64,000 nt of DNA from Leptodactylus fallax (GCA_947044405.1 CAMRHE010000134.1:439501-503500); one strand, 5' to 3'. Counted from the stretch's first letter, positions 48,151 through 60,215 are shown. Numbers and translations are program-made. Notes: a model not told the origin generated them from the sequence alone.

Positions 48151-49485
48151 TATTATTATTTTTTTTTTTTTATAAATTTTTTATTTAAAGCAAATAAGAA
48201 AAAGGGCCAGTAAATGGCTCAAACAGATGAAAACAGCAGCAAGTCAGCGCAGTACAGCATATCAATAATAACCACTTCAGTGTGGTAAAGGCCCAGATGA
48301 ACAATAAGTAGGGAGTTAAGAGAAAAGAAAAAAAAAAGAAAAGGAAAGGAAAGGGTAAAAAGAAAAGGGGGTGGGGGAGAAGGGGGAAAAGAGTTAAGCA
48401 AGCAAGCAGTCCCAGCAACCACCCCATGGGAATGGAATCCACAGAGTGATATTTAAGTCTCTATAATCCCGAATACCCTGGAAGAGAATCCACGGTGTCC
48501 AGGCGTCAATGAAGGACTCATGTGTGTCTCGAAGAGACGACGTGAGATCCTCCCTGCCCTGGACATCCTCCATCTTACGGATCCAATGAAGGGGGAGGGG
48601 GGAGTGGACGACTTCCAGAGTGCAGGGGTACAGGCTTTGGCGGCATTAACCATGTGCCGTAAAGAGGATTTGCGATAGGCGCGAAGGGAGTATTCCAAGA
48701 GCGGGGCAGGAAAAAAGCCGACATGCAAGGAGGGGTGGCTTGAAATACCTTACAAGGACTCAGACTTAGAATAACCACTATGATGGGCCTCTGGGTACCT
48801 GGGTGATGAGAAAAAAGGTGCCGCCCCCTCACAGAAATGCGTCTCCTGGATAAACGCAACTTAAGTCCTTTTGCTCCAGAGTAAGCACAGCAGGGAGGAT
48901 CTCTGCTCAAGAGTATTAAGGCCATTGGCCACTACTGGAGGAGAACACCAGGGCATCCATACTGGGGTGCTGGGACCCTGCAAAGAGCGGGAGAGGAGAA
49001 AAAAAAAAAGAGAGGGGGTGGGGAGAAAGAGGAAAGGATCAAAGAAAAGGCGGGAATAGAAGAAAAGAAAGAAGCTAGTCTGAGAGCGGGAAAACGTCAA
49101 CAGTGGGACAACCCACTTAAGTTGGTCTCGGGAGCGCACCGCAGTATACACCCAGAGAGCTGCCAATCCAAAACTAGAGAGGTAGAACAACCATGGGTTG
49201 CTACACATTCCCCAAGTGGAAAAACATATGGAAGACTAAACGGGAGGGGGGTCAGAACCACTAAAGAGGAGAAGGGCCTGAGGCCCACGGGGGGTGATAA
49301 GGCACCAAGGCTGAGGAGAGTGGACCAACTTGGCGAGCAATGGCATGGAGGGGAAGTCTACATGAGGGACCGGCAAGTGCTGGCGCCTCAACCACAGGGG
49401 AGGCCACAAGACCTCAGCAAACCAGCGTGGGAGAAAGGTTCTCACCGGCAGAGGCCGCCACAAGCCAGAGAGAGTCCATGGGGGC
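48151..49485 (-). mobile_element. Internally deleted L1-clade LINE
   Basis: A 16-bp duplication with one mismatch flanks it (TGATAATTGTAATTAT at 48135-48150, TGATAACTGTAATTAT at 49486-49501), and the left end is T-rich with AAATAAAAAA on the minus strand. On the minus strand it has 5' sequence, the start of an L1 endonuclease (VANGLNTLEQRSSLLCLL; then in another frame a degenerate QETH region), and directly after that the ORF2 C-terminus (NAAKACTPALWKSSTPPSP; THESFIDAWTPWILFQGI-like codons) and the 3' UTR. RT is entirely missing. Frames are broken. Confidence 0.75.
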
Positions 49486-49501
49486 TGATAACTGTAATTA
49501 T

Positions 49502-50489
49502 AATCACTAGTTCCAATTAAAGGGAGTATGTCATAAACACAGATAGCTGGGTTCACGTGCATGAACACTTTTTTTCTTCTTCCTGATTGGGACCTCTGTT
49601 GCTTCTTTTCCTGTAGTAACTCTAAGATCAGCTACATGCCGTGATAATTATTAATTCCGCCTGTACTTACCGGTTGAAACCACTTTAAACTCTTAATTGC
49701 AGCAGTTGGGAAAACAAATACATTTTAATAGTTAAATCACCATAGTTCATAAACAAAATACATTCAGAGATTTACACTGACCCGTAGTGAACATTGGCTG
49801 AGTAGTCAGCCAATGTAAAGCTGTAACACCCAGTTTAATATTAGTGTTTGGTATTTTGATACCCCATAGAGTGATGGAGCCTTTCTACGACTTTAATATT
49901 TTTTTAAAAATAGTTTATATTTCAATAACATAAAGTATAGACATTTGTATTGCCAATATGTAGAGTTGTAGGAACGGGGGGTGGTCACGACAATTGGCTG
50001 TATCTCTATTTTATACCACCTAGTGGTTCTGGTCTCAAATGAAAGCTGAGCTTACCAGTTACCAAGATCGCAGTACCAGTTTCCCATTTTCAAAAATACA
50101 CATTGAGAAAACCCAACAGTCATGCGACGCGGGACAATGTTTTGACACTCTACATTCTGAGGTCACACATAACTAACATCAATATCAGAGCATATGTGAC
50201 CTAGTACCTACAATACAGGAGCTCCATGGAGAATACTGATCAGGAAGCCTCGCAGCATATTCAACAGTGTTGCTATCCACCTGGGAAGTTACAGTCCCCC
50301 AAAAGAACGCTCAAGGGAAGCCACAGGTTGTCCAACCAGGCTCCCCATATTTTCTCATATTTCTGATGGGCTTTTCTCTTAATATGTACTCCAGCCTAAC
50401 GATCACATTCATTTTACTTTTCAGTTCCTTAAAGTGGTTGTGCAGGAAATACAGTTTTCCGGCAAGGAGGCAGGGGAAGGTGAAAAAAA
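49502..50489. other. Intronic or intergenic DNA, no gene seen
   Basis: I see no exon, repeat end or hairpin that I can name. Confidence 0.35.
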
Positions 50490-53060
50490 AAAAACATACT
50501 AACCTGTTACCAGTCCTTCCGGTAATGCCAACTCCCTGACCCCAAACACCCAAACATGGATCTGTTGTAACTGAGAAGTCATATAGTAGATCCACACATT
50601 GAGAATAGCCAATCTCCTGTCATCCTTAGGTTGCTGGAGTGTCTCTAATTTGATCCTGGCATATTGTTTTCGCCATATCAATTCTCAAAACAAGCTATTA
50701 AACTTATGGAAGTAAGACAGTGGGATTCACACCAGTGAATTGTGTAAAATATAAAGTAATGGTGGCATCAATATCAATTTTATAAGTTTACTCCTGCCAA
50801 TGACAGACAGTGAAAGGCAATGCCACGCTTCTAGTTTATGCCTAAATTTAAGTAGCAGTGGATCTAAGTTATGGGATAAATACTCCAGGGGTCTAACATT
50901 GATCATAATCCCAAGATATTTAAAGTTATCTATTACCTATAATTCATATGGGAAAACTGTAAGGTTGGGGGTAGGAGCTACTGGCAAGAGAACCGATTTA
51001 TCCCAATTGATTAGTAGGCCAGACCAGGTACCGAAATCAGATTTGAGAGACATAAGATTCTACATCGCCCAAATATAGCAGCATGTCAACCGCATAGAGG
51101 GACATTTGCTCCTCCAGGGCCCCACTTCTAAATCCAACAATGTTTGTATGGCCAAGGCAAATAGGAGTGTATGGCCAAGGCAAATAGGAGGAGCGATAGG
51201 GGGCACCCTTGCTGAGTGCCCCTGCCTAACAGTATCCGATCTGAGAGCTGGCCATTCACCCACAACCAAGCTGTTGGTGACATATTAAACAGGCATACAT
51301 AGGCCATAAATCTTGGCCCGAACCTCACTACCCACAGGATGGCCAATAGATAAGTCCACTCGATGCTGTCAAAGGCCTTGGCAGTGTCGGGAGGACATGA
51401 TAGCCCTCATAACCCAAGTCCCCAGAGCTCATTTGCAGATTCAAATAAAGACGCCATAAACTAAGCATGGAGCATTTGGGCATAAAGCCCGTTTGGTCCT
51501 GATGTATCACCTCCTGGTAGCTAGGACCTTAGCTAGTAGTTTGTCAGTCTAGAACAGCGATATCGGCTTATATGAGTTTGGTTTGATTTCAACAAAGGCT
51601 TCTCGCATAGACTGAGGTAAACGGCCACTATCCACTGCCTCCTGGATAATTGAAAGCAAGTGCCGGAGCAACTCGTCACTATACTTTTTATTGAATTCTG
51701 CCAGGTGACCATCTGCCCCTAGGGCTTTTTTCATTTTGTAATGTCTGCAATGCGGCCTTAAGTTCTCCCTGTGTGATGGGTTTGTCCAGAGCCTCTTTAG
51801 CTTCATGAGATAATCGAGGAAGAGCAACACTGCCCAGGTACTCATCCACCTCCGTTGCCCTCACACATGTTTTAGGGGCGTACACTCCCGGGTAATAAAT
51901 GCATAAAGCGTTCAATATATTGTCACTCTCTGTGAGCATCTCCCCATTGGCTGCCTCCAACCTGACATTATGAGACGGATCTCCCTGAGACTTTACAATA
52001 GTGGACAGCAAATGCCCCATGCATTCACCCTCTTCAAAGTATCTCTGTTTGGTTAAAAGAAAACATTTGTGTGTCCTTCTCTAGTAGATGGTTACTATAC
52101 ATTGTCTGGGCCTCCTCCAAATTATGTTTAGTAGAATCAGATGGGGCCTCTATATCAGCCCTTTTTGTTTCATACTCTATTGTGCAGTTCTTGTGTATGT
52201 TCTCTAGCTTTTGTTTTCCTCCTAGCGATTTCCCCAGTATATAACCCATAAATATAGGATTTCATGGCATGTCCCCTCATTAACTGTAAAGTATTCACAA
52301 TCACCCAGATGTAGTTGAACATGAACGGGGGATTGGTGCGACACACTATGCGTCAGGTACTCTACGTTTGGAACATAGGGGAGCAGTAAATCATTCCCCA
52401 CAGCCAAGTCTATTCTGAAGAGGGAGGAGTAAAACTAATACTGGCTTGTGTCAGGAACACACATCTACAGACCACATTCAGACCAGTATCAGGGATAGGG
52501 AGGTAGGAGCTGCCATTATGTAAATAGTACCTAGGTGAAACATGTCCCTTTAGGGATGAAGATAGTTGTTTTATTTCCCTACTATCAGTACTGAAACACA
52601 GGGCAACGTCGCCACAAATGAAAGGACATATAATATATCACCAGAGTAGTGCAAGAAGTCAGTGTGACATAGAGCAGAGGAGGCATACAAACCTACCCTC
52701 CGCCTCAACACTAAACTTGAAAAGTACAAAGGGAATGGACCGGTGTATGAGAATATTCATATCCCTAGCATGTGTGGAATAGACCAAGTGATAGGCCTAG
52801 CCTATCCATTCTTGCTGCATAGTCTGGATTCTGTCCTTGGTGAGATGAATCTCAGACAGACAGATTATTGCAGGTTGATACTGTTGTAGCCACAAAAACA
52901 CTGCACATCTTTTGGTGGCATCCCCCAGGCCTCTGACGTTCCAGGCTATAACATTCACAGATTGTGCCATTGCACAAAGAATAACACATATAGTCAGCAT
53001 CATTACAGTCTCTCAGACCCCATTCTAAAAGAACCAGAGCTGGAGTATCAAGCATCAGAG
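50490..53060 (-). mobile_element. Degenerate L1-clade ORF2 with deletions
   Basis: The minus strand holds, in order, the endonuclease start (NVIAWNVRGLGDATKRCAVF at 52970 down), a gap, the connector (LSTIVKSQGD, ALDKPITQGELKAALQ), KKALGADG, SYKPISLF, DQTGFMP, GRGTQQGCPLSLLLFALAI and finally RLAILNVWIYYMTSQLQQIH at 50600. Several frameshifts occur, and the RT YADD is YAVD (near 51085), removing a catalytic Asp. This is an old, dead copy from a different subfamily than the 10-16 kb element. Confidence 0.88.
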
Positions 53061-53800
53061 TGCCCTGTAACCCACAAAAAGCCTAGAGAAAAGAAAAACA
53101 AAAACAACTAACAGAACAAGTGACATCCCTTTCAGAGAGAGTGTGCTGGGGCGAATCCATGCTTGAATCACACACAGGGTATAAATTCAGAAACAGTACA
53201 ACATATCAAGGGTCACACTCCTTCCGCAGCAAAATGGGAAGTGGTATAACCAGCATAAACCAGAGAGGGGAATAGAGATTAGGGTCTTCTCGGCTTAACT
53301 CCTCTTTATCTCGCCTGCCGTGCCAGGTCATTTTAGTACCGGAGTTTCCGCCTGATCACATTGCTCTAATACACTCACTGTGACTGTGTAAGGCTGGTAT
53401 ACACAGGATGGTATACTCTACATGCCATCCAGGCCATGCCTCCCAGAACCACTTTTCTAAGTGGTATAAATCCAGAGATACAACCCTTTGGAGTGACCAT
53501 CTCCCTTTGGTAAATGCTACAGTTCTACAAATTGCATTGAGTACTGGTGTATGGAACAGACTGTCCCTGGCAAAACTTAGAGCATTGCTAGTGGGAACTT
53601 TACAGCCTGTTATCTATTAAAAGGATGTTAAATTAGGAGGTTAATTAAAGTGTAACTCCCATTTTATTTTGTCTATTGCTATTGTATCCGGGTTGTTTGG
53701 TGAACATTTTTGTAATATACTTAATTAACCTATCTAACTTCATTTCAATAGAAAATAGTCTCTAAAATTGTAACTTTCATATGCTGCCAAAACTGCAGTA
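53061..53800. other. L1 flank and a duplicated segment
   Basis: The part to about 53330 may be the L1 interval upstream of ORF2. About 53485-53640 (GGTAAATGCTACAGTTCTAC, GACTGTCCCTGGCAAAACTT, TTTACAGCCTGTTATCTAT) recurs as a diverged direct copy at 54788-54900. I see no gene. Confidence 0.5.
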
Positions 53801-54330
53801 TTAAAGGGGTTGTCCGGGATAAAATAAAAATTAAACCCTAAAATAAAACCCCTCTCCCCGCCTAACATCTAACTTCACTTGCTTTAAAAAAAAATGTACA
53901 ATTACTCGGATCGCCGGGGCAATCATGTGACCACCCCAGGCACACTTTCTGATATTCCAGTGACGTTCTGTTTCCCCGTTTCCGGAAACTGAACATCACC
54001 AATACTATCCCCAACCCCATCATACTTACCTGTCTTCATTCTTCTGGGAACGAAACGTCACTACCTTCTTTTCTGCCGGCACCTGCGCAATAGAGCCAGA
54101 ATGATTTCAGCTCTATTGCGCAATCGTTGGCAGAAGTGAAGAGCAGAAAGATCCTGCCTCCCATGCATACGCAAGAAGTCCACAGCAGAAGGAGCCGGCG
54201 GAACAGAAGAAACTGATCTCCAGAACACAGAAGACAGGTAAGTATGATAGGGTGGGGATGGGGGGAGTTAGTTAGGTAGGGCTAGTAGTCCGCGGGCTAG
54301 CTAGGGAAATGGGGGGGGTGAGAGAGGGAG
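53801..54330. repeat. TTAA foldback element with splice-donor module, copy 4
   Basis: The left end is TTAAAGGGGTTGTCCGGGAT. The inner arms CATACTTACCTGTCTTC (54021-54037) and GAAGACAGGTAAGTATG (54230-54246) are perfect complements, each an outward consensus 5' splice site. The core between them has ACGTCA (54055), CTCTATTGCGCAATCG and its inverted partner (CTGCGCAATAGAG), and CGGCGGAA. The right terminal repeat is degraded, possibly near 54536-54560. Confidence 0.65.
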
Positions 54331-54556
54331 TGAGAGGGGGATCTGAGTGAAGTGCAATGCATCATGGTAATTGTAGACAGGAAGCTACTCATGTAAACAA
54401 ATGCAGAGGATGTCAGGAGCTCCCAGAGAAACTCAGAAATCACTCAAAACACTGCTAAAGGTATTTTGGTGTACTTATTAACCCATTAATAGCACTAAAA
54501 TACCTTTTTTTTAAAAAAAAAAAAAGGTTTTTTTGCCTGGAGAACATCTTCAACTA

Positions 54557-54663
54557 TAAAATAACCTGAGAGATCACTAGTTTTTAAACACAGTAGGGAA
54601 TTTGATCTTAATATGCAGCAGTTCATGCTGCATTTCCGCTTATGTTTTTAAACTAGTGATATC
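54557..54663. repeat. Palindrome related to the 850-990 hairpin
   Basis: ATCACTAGTTTTTAAACACAG pairs with TTATGTTTTTAAACTAGTGAT around TGCAGCAGTTCATGCTGCA. Confidence 0.75.
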
Positions 54664-55398
54664 CCAGTTTTTGTTATAGCTAGAGTGGCAAAATTTTTAT
54701 AAAAGGTTAGAATCTCAGCTTTCATGTGATACCTGAACCATTTTTCTAGGCTGTCTAAAACCAAAGATATTTGAGGAGACCATCCCCTTTGGCAAATGCT
54801 ACAGCTCTGCATACTCTATTGAATACGGGTGTAAGGGACAGACTTTCCCTGGCAATGCTTAGAGCTTTGCTAGTGGTAATTTTACAGCCTGTTTTCTATG
54901 AAAAGGAAAATAAAATAAAATAAAAAGGTTTCTATAAAAAGGTTAATAAAATATGTTACTAAGTATCAAAAAAAAAAATAGGAGTTATACTTTAAGTATA
55001 CTAAAAAAATGTCAACAAAACACCCCCTGACACAATAGCAAAAAAAAAAAAAAACAGCACTTACACTTTAAAGATAAATGGAAAATAGCTGCTAGTATTA
55101 TAATTACATTGAGAGCTATCTAAAGATTCTACTTGGTGATGGCTGTCAGCCAGCCATTAGGTCACCGCACCTACTTGACTGCTAAACCCAGAATTAGGCT
55201 TTAAATCACGTTAGCGTTTTATCGGCAGTTTTTTAAGCAAAAACCAAGAGTAGAGACTACCCAAAGATAAGGGATAATAGATTTGTACTTGTTCTGTTTT
55301 ACACCAATTTCTCGTTTTGCCTTCTAAACAATGATGCAAAACACTAATATGTGAATTGACATTTTTCAGCTATCCATAGTATAGGTGGTAAGTGTCTA
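54664..55398. other. Diverged direct repeat and A-rich DNA
   Basis: 54788-54900 is the second copy of the 53485 segment. A-runs are at 54968-54978 and 55041-55054. I see nothing coding. Confidence 0.45.
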
Positions 55399-56959
55399 CA
55401 GTGGGTACGGGGAGTATTCAGACACCTTTAAATTTTTCACTCTTTGTTTCATTGCAGCCATTTGCTAAAAGCAAAAAAGTTCATTTTATTTCTCAATTAT
55501 GTACACTCAGCACCCCATCTTGACAGAAAAGAAAACTGAAATGTGGATATTTTTGCAAATTTATTAAAAAAGAAAAACTGAAATATCACATGGTCATAAG
55601 TATTCAAACCCTTTGCTGTGACACTCATATTTAACTCACATGCTGTCCATTTCCTTCTGATCCTCCTTGAGATGGTTCTACTCCTTCATTGGAGTCCAGC
55701 AGTGTTTAATTAAACTGATTGGACTTGATTAGGAAAGGCACACACCTGCCTATATAAGACCTCACAGCTCACAGTGCATGTCAGAGAAAATGAGAATCAT
55801 GAGGTCAAAGGAACTGCCCAAGGAGCTCAGAGACAGAATTGTAGCAAGGCACAGATCTGGCCAAGGTTACAAAAGAATTTCTGCAGCACTCAAGGTTCCT
55901 AAGAGCACAGTGGCCACCATAATCCTTAAATGAAAGACGTTTGGGACAACCAGAACTCTTCCTAGACCTGGTCGTCCAGCCAAACTGAGCAATCGTGGGA
56001 GAAGAGCTTTGGTGAGAGAGGTAAAGAAGAACCCAAAGATCACTATGGCTGAGCTCCAGAGATGCAGTAGGGAGATGGGAGAAAGTTCCACAAAGCCAAC
56101 TATCACTACAACCCTCCACCAGTCGGGGCTTTATGGCAGAGTGGCCCGAAGGAAGCCTCTCCTCAGTGCAAGACATATGAAAGCCCGCATTTGCCAACTT
56201 TCTGGCGTTAATTCTAAGCAGTATATGTGGAGAAAACCAGGCACTGCTCATCACCTGCCCAATACAATCCCAACAGTGAAACATGGTGGTGGCAGCATCA
56301 TGCTATGGGGGTGTTTTTCAGCTGCAGGGACAGGACGACTGGTTGCAATTGAAGGAAAGATGAATGTGGCCAAGTACAGAGATATCCTGGAAGAAAACCT
56401 CTTCCAGAGTGCTCTGCACCTCAGACTGGGCCGAAGGTTCACCTTCCAACAAGATTATGACCCTAAGCGCACAGCTAAAATAACAAAGGTGTGGCTTCGT
56501 AACAACTCTGTGACCATTCTTGACTGGCCCAATCGGAGCCCTGACCTCAACCCAATTGAGCATCTCTGGAGAGACCTGAAAATGGCTGTCCACCAACGTT
56601 CACCATCCAACCTGACGGAACTGGAGAGGATCTGCAAGGAAGAATGGCAGAGAATCCCCAAATCTAGATGTGAAAAACTTGTTGCATCATTCCCAAGACG
56701 ACTCATGGCTGTACTAGCTCAAAAGGGTGCTCAATACTGAGCAAAGGGTCTGAATACTTATGACCATGTGATATTTCAGTTTTTCTTTTTTAATAAATTT
56801 GCAAAAATATCTACATTTCTGAGTTTTTTTTCTGTCAAGATGGGGTGCTGAGTGTACATTAATGAGAAATAAAATGAACTTTTTTGCTTTTAGCAAATGG
56901 CTGCAATGAAACAGAGAGTGAAAAATTTAAAGGGGTCTGAATACTTTCCGTACCCACTG
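55399..56959 (+). mobile_element. Tc1-like transposon (CAGTGGGTACGG ends)
   Basis: CAGTGGGTACGGGGAGTATT and its inverted copy (AATACTTTCCGTACCCACTG) continue as a long inverted repeat through TTTGCTTTTAGCAAATGGC and AAATTTATTAAAAAAGAAAA. TA flanks lie at 55397-55398 and 56960-56961. Confidence 0.95.
55790..56740 (+). pseudogene. Tc1-like transposase lacking the first catalytic Asp
   Basis: ATG is at 55790 (MRIMRSKELPKELRDRIV). The HTH part is open to a TGA at about 55930 where Trp is expected (ILK*KTFGTT). After it the frame runs to TGA at 56740: GRPAKLSNRG, LYGRVARRKPLLSARHMKAR, then abruptly ICQLSGVNSKQYMWRKPG. The segment that should carry the WSDET motif is deleted in frame-compatible fashion. 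HGGGSIMLWGCF, QQDYDPKRTAK and LNPIEHLW remain with 34-residue spacing. Deletion of the first Asp alone abolishes DDE catalysis. Confidence 0.93.
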
Positions 56960-56961
56960 TA

Positions 56962-58089
56962 AATGTTTGGAGCTCTACCCCTGGGAGCCATGTCAGGAAT
57001 CCTTTGTCTTCTGTAACTACTCAGTTCACCGCTGGCAGTGAGGAGTAGCTTGAATCTATGCTGCCACTTTATTCAAACCCTAGTGCATTGATAAAGAGAG
57101 CTGAATGAAACGCTCAGCCATCTTTTTCAGTCCCATAGAATGGAGTGTCAATAGGCATGCTCAATTTCCACTTCATTCAAACTCCTTTTTTCTGCGCTTT
57201 TGCAATACAGAGGAACAAGAGACATGGGACCCCTGTTCTTATGATCAGTGGGTTTGGGATTGTGGTGGAATCTCCAGCAGTCAGACATTTATTACCTTAC
57301 CTTTAAAAATTAATGAATCACATTTACCTGAATGTTTTCAATATGTTAAATAGACAAATGAAGGAAACAAATAGGTGCTCCGTAGGTGCAAGGAAAAAAA
57401 TAACTATATGGCTCACTTCAATAGGTTGTGTTTTACCTAGAGTCAAGTGAACCTTTCAAGATTCAGTTCAGGACCATCACCACTTTTAGAACAAATTATC
57501 AATTAAAGAGGTAGTGTATAAATCTTCACTGACTTTTGGAGTTTGGCAAGGACTCTGAGACCCTATCTCTGTAATCTCTCCCCACAAAATGGACATCATC
57601 TCCTTCTGTCTGAGAATTTTATACTGCCTATATGGGGACCTCTGACCTATATGGGGAAGCACATCTGATCCCTGAGGGCTTGTGATTCTTCTTCTGTGCT
57701 TTCTCCATTCTTTCATATGGCGTCACATATATTTCTGAAAATTCAGGCCGAACCTGGTTCCTTCTGAACTGTTTTTCTCATCTTTAGTTCAGATGTCCAG
57801 ATACAACACTAAATAAAAGCCTTGAATGCTGCTCCACTACAGGTTACTTTGATCAATACAATGGGGCAGATTTATAAAACTGTCTAAAATAAATTCCATA
57901 GCAACCAATCATAGAACAGCTTTCATTTGTTGAGACCAGAATTACGAAATGAAAGCTTATAAATCTGTCCCAATAATGGTAGTATTAGCAGAGAATAACA
58001 TGTGCCAATTCTCAGAAACCGGGAGGTGCAATCCTCCAAATATATTAATGATGTAAAGCTATCAAACATAAGCATATATAAGCTATATT
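56962..58089. other. 3' flank of the transmembrane exon, no gene seen
   Basis: 57220-57300 (GACCCCTGTTCTTATGATCA and following) resembles 44200-44270, a diverged repeat. No exon is apparent. Confidence 0.4.
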
Positions 58090-58095
58090 TTTATT
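58090..58095 (-). terminator. Polyadenylation signal AATAAA
   Basis: AATAAA on the minus strand, 55 nt after the stop codon of the transmembrane exon. It would end a short 3' UTR for the short-tail transcript. Confidence 0.55.
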
Positions 58096-58150
58096 AAAAT
58101 GTTTTAAAACATTTTCATACATAAAGAATAAATAAACCAATAGGTAAGAT

Positions 58151-58353
58151 TTATAGTACCACAGTGGGATGCTTTTCTGTCATAAGTGATGTCCGGCTCA
58201 TCTGTTGTTGCTGCAGTCGGTGACTCCTGACTAGCCGTATTAAAAGAAACAACAGGATGGCAAACAATAATCCAAGAACCCCAAGTCCTGCTGCTATAAT
58301 GGGGAGGTCCGGCTGAGGAAAGAGAGGTTGTGGCTCCGAGGGATCCCTTGGTG
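58151..58353 (-). CDS. cdhr5-like: Cadherin-like gene, transmembrane exon
   Basis: The exon follows an ATATTAAG acceptor and joins in phase to the exon at 58516 (G + CA = Ala). It encodes PRDPSEPQPLFPQPDLP, a ~23-residue membrane helix (IIAAGLGVLGLLFAILLFLL), basic stop-transfer residues IRLVRSHR, then LQQQQMSRTSLMTEKHPTVVL and TAA (58153-58151). The Pro-rich stem before the helix and positive residues after it give type I topology with the cadherin repeats outside. The C-terminal VVL fits a class II PDZ ligand, interesting because cadherin-related microvillar proteins bind PDZ scaffolds. This may be the last exon of a short-tail form, or be partly spliced to the exons at 45 kb. Confidence 0.82.
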
Positions 58354-58515
58354 CTTAATATGTGATTGGCAAAATAAAGAAAGTAGTACATTTACATTAA
58401 TATAGGATGAACATGGTTGCTAGCAGCTTACATTTACATCACAATTGCAAATAACAATGCAGTGATCAAAGTACGTGGTGCATGTAAAAGTAAAGACTTG
58501 TAATCTACTTCATAC

Positions 58516-58594
58516 CTGCCTGCCCACGAGCCAAGACTTTTATAATAACTGAAGAATTTGCTGTTTCACCCGACTCTTCATCTCTTGCAATGAC
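58516..58594 (-). CDS. cdhr5-like: Cadherin-like gene, end of membrane-proximal repeat
   Basis: The 79-bp exon lies between TTTCCTATAG and GGCAG|GTATGA. It encodes VIARDEESGETANSSV and IIKVLARGQA, entering in phase 0 and leaving in phase 1. With the preceding exon it forms the typical cadherin ending: F-x-V-K-V-I-A-R-D-E, then a loop and the final strand SSVIIKVL. The alternating hydrophobic pattern and the A-x-D-E motif are cadherin signatures. N-glycosylation sequon NSS is present. Confidence 0.85.
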
Positions 58595-58626
58595 CTATAG
58601 GAAACAGGTAAACTTATAGCTACTTC

Positions 58627-59061
58627 TTAAAGGGAGACTAGTCAGTGCCTTTCCCACCATTAAACTAGTTACAGTACTGGGTAGTGGTCTGCAACAAATG
58701 TGTAAATATACCTTTATAGACTTGGAGTGAGGTGTAATTACTACAGAAATGAATGTTAAACCAATATGCTAATGAGATCGCAAGTGCCCAGTGGGTGGTA
58801 CCAATCACAGTAAATGCACAGCTTATCTATCATCTATAAACCCTGTCTTGTGCATCCTCTTTGTCTTTGTCTTCAGTGCTGTCTGATCTCTCTCTTCTCT
58901 GCACTACAGTTGTAGTTTGGAGAATATTGTGCATGACCTCCACCATGATTGCACACCTTATTCACAAGAGTTCACTGTAGGGGAGAGTGGTGTCAGACAG
59001 CGTTGAATATGTAAGTCAAAACTAAACTTAATATTGCAGCCCTAAGTAGATGACCCTTTAA
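58627..59061. repeat. T2-like MITE in an intron of the cadherin-like gene
   Basis: TTAAAGGG at the left edge and CCCTTTAA at the right edge give inverted ends with TTAA duplicated. It starts 33 bp upstream of the exon at 58516-58594. Confidence 0.55.
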
Positions 59062-59353
59062 GAGACAGAAGTTAGGAAGTACTCAGGACAAGCTGCCTTC
59101 CATGTTGCCCTTTGTGTTTGTGTTTAATGTAAGTTTTGTTTAGTCATTTTGTATATGATTTTAGTAATACTTTTCAGTCATCTAGTTGCCAGATAATTGA
59201 TGTACCTGTAGTGAGTAGCACCTCTAGGATAGATCATAAATATCTGATTGGTGGAGGGCTGTCAGCCCATTCTCCCGCGGATCAGCTGTTCAGTAGTTCA
59301 TCTAGTCTGTATAGTGTCCGGGCACCGTCACTGCAGCGCAGCACCCATTAATA

Positions 59354-60215
59354 TGACAATGAGCAACTCACAGTGACCATGAGGTAAACATAAAATACAT
59401 GTTTATTAACAATATAAAAAACATATATAGGATATTGAATACATACAGAGGGTCAAAATTATCCACGTAATAAGAACCAGCAGAGACTGTCAGAAGGAAA
59501 TGCTACAATCATATATTAAATAAGTGAAATAACAAGATCCTCATATATTCCCATAGGTAAATAGGGCATAAAGTGCATGCTACAGTGCATCAAAAGCTCA
59601 CATAAGCCAAGCAAATATAGAAGGGGAGGGGAAAACAAGACACTCATTACATAATAAATATTAGGCAATATTCAATACAGATCAGCAATGCTGGACACAC
59701 TCCCCAACACACGTTTCACCTGGACGGCTGTGTCTGGTAAAATACCAGTTCCTCTGAAGCTGTTCAGGTGAAACGCACGTTGGGGAATGTGTCCATCATT
59801 GCTGATCTGTATGGAATATTGTTGATCTGTATGGAATATTGAGAGGAACTGGTATTTCACCAGACACAGCCGTCCAGGTGAAACGTGTGTTGGGGAGTGT
59901 GTCCAGCATTGCTGATCTGTATTGAATATGGCCTAATATTTATTATGTATTGAGTGCCTTGTTGTCCCCTCACCTTCTATATTCTCTTGGCTTATGTGGG
60001 CTTTTGATGCACTGTAACATGCACTTTATTCCCTATTTACCCATGGGAATACATGGGGATCTTATTATTTCACTTATTAATATGATTGTGGCATTTCCTT
60101 CTGACTGTCTCTGCCTATTACGTGGCTAGTTTTGACCCTTCATATATGTTTTTTATATTATTAATAAAGATGTATTTTATCTTTGCCTCATGGCCACTGT
60201 GAGTTGCTTGTTGAT
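59354..60215. repeat. Large inverted duplication with ~400-bp arms
   Basis: GAGCAACTCACAGTGACCAT at the left and ATGGCCACTGTGAGTTGCTT at the right pair, and pairing continues inward: TCCTTCTGACTGTCTCTGC/GCAGAGACTGTCAGAAGGA, GCATCAAAAG/CTTTTGATGC, ATTGCTGATCTGTATTGAAT and its complement. The loop region contains further direct and inverted copies of GGTGAAACGTGTGTTGGGG-type sequence (three in all). Confidence 0.88.

Noticed and set aside
48185..49568. Several 60-130-codon ORFs as a host gene
   Set aside because: The flanking 16-bp duplication and L1 ORF2 fragments explain the segment.
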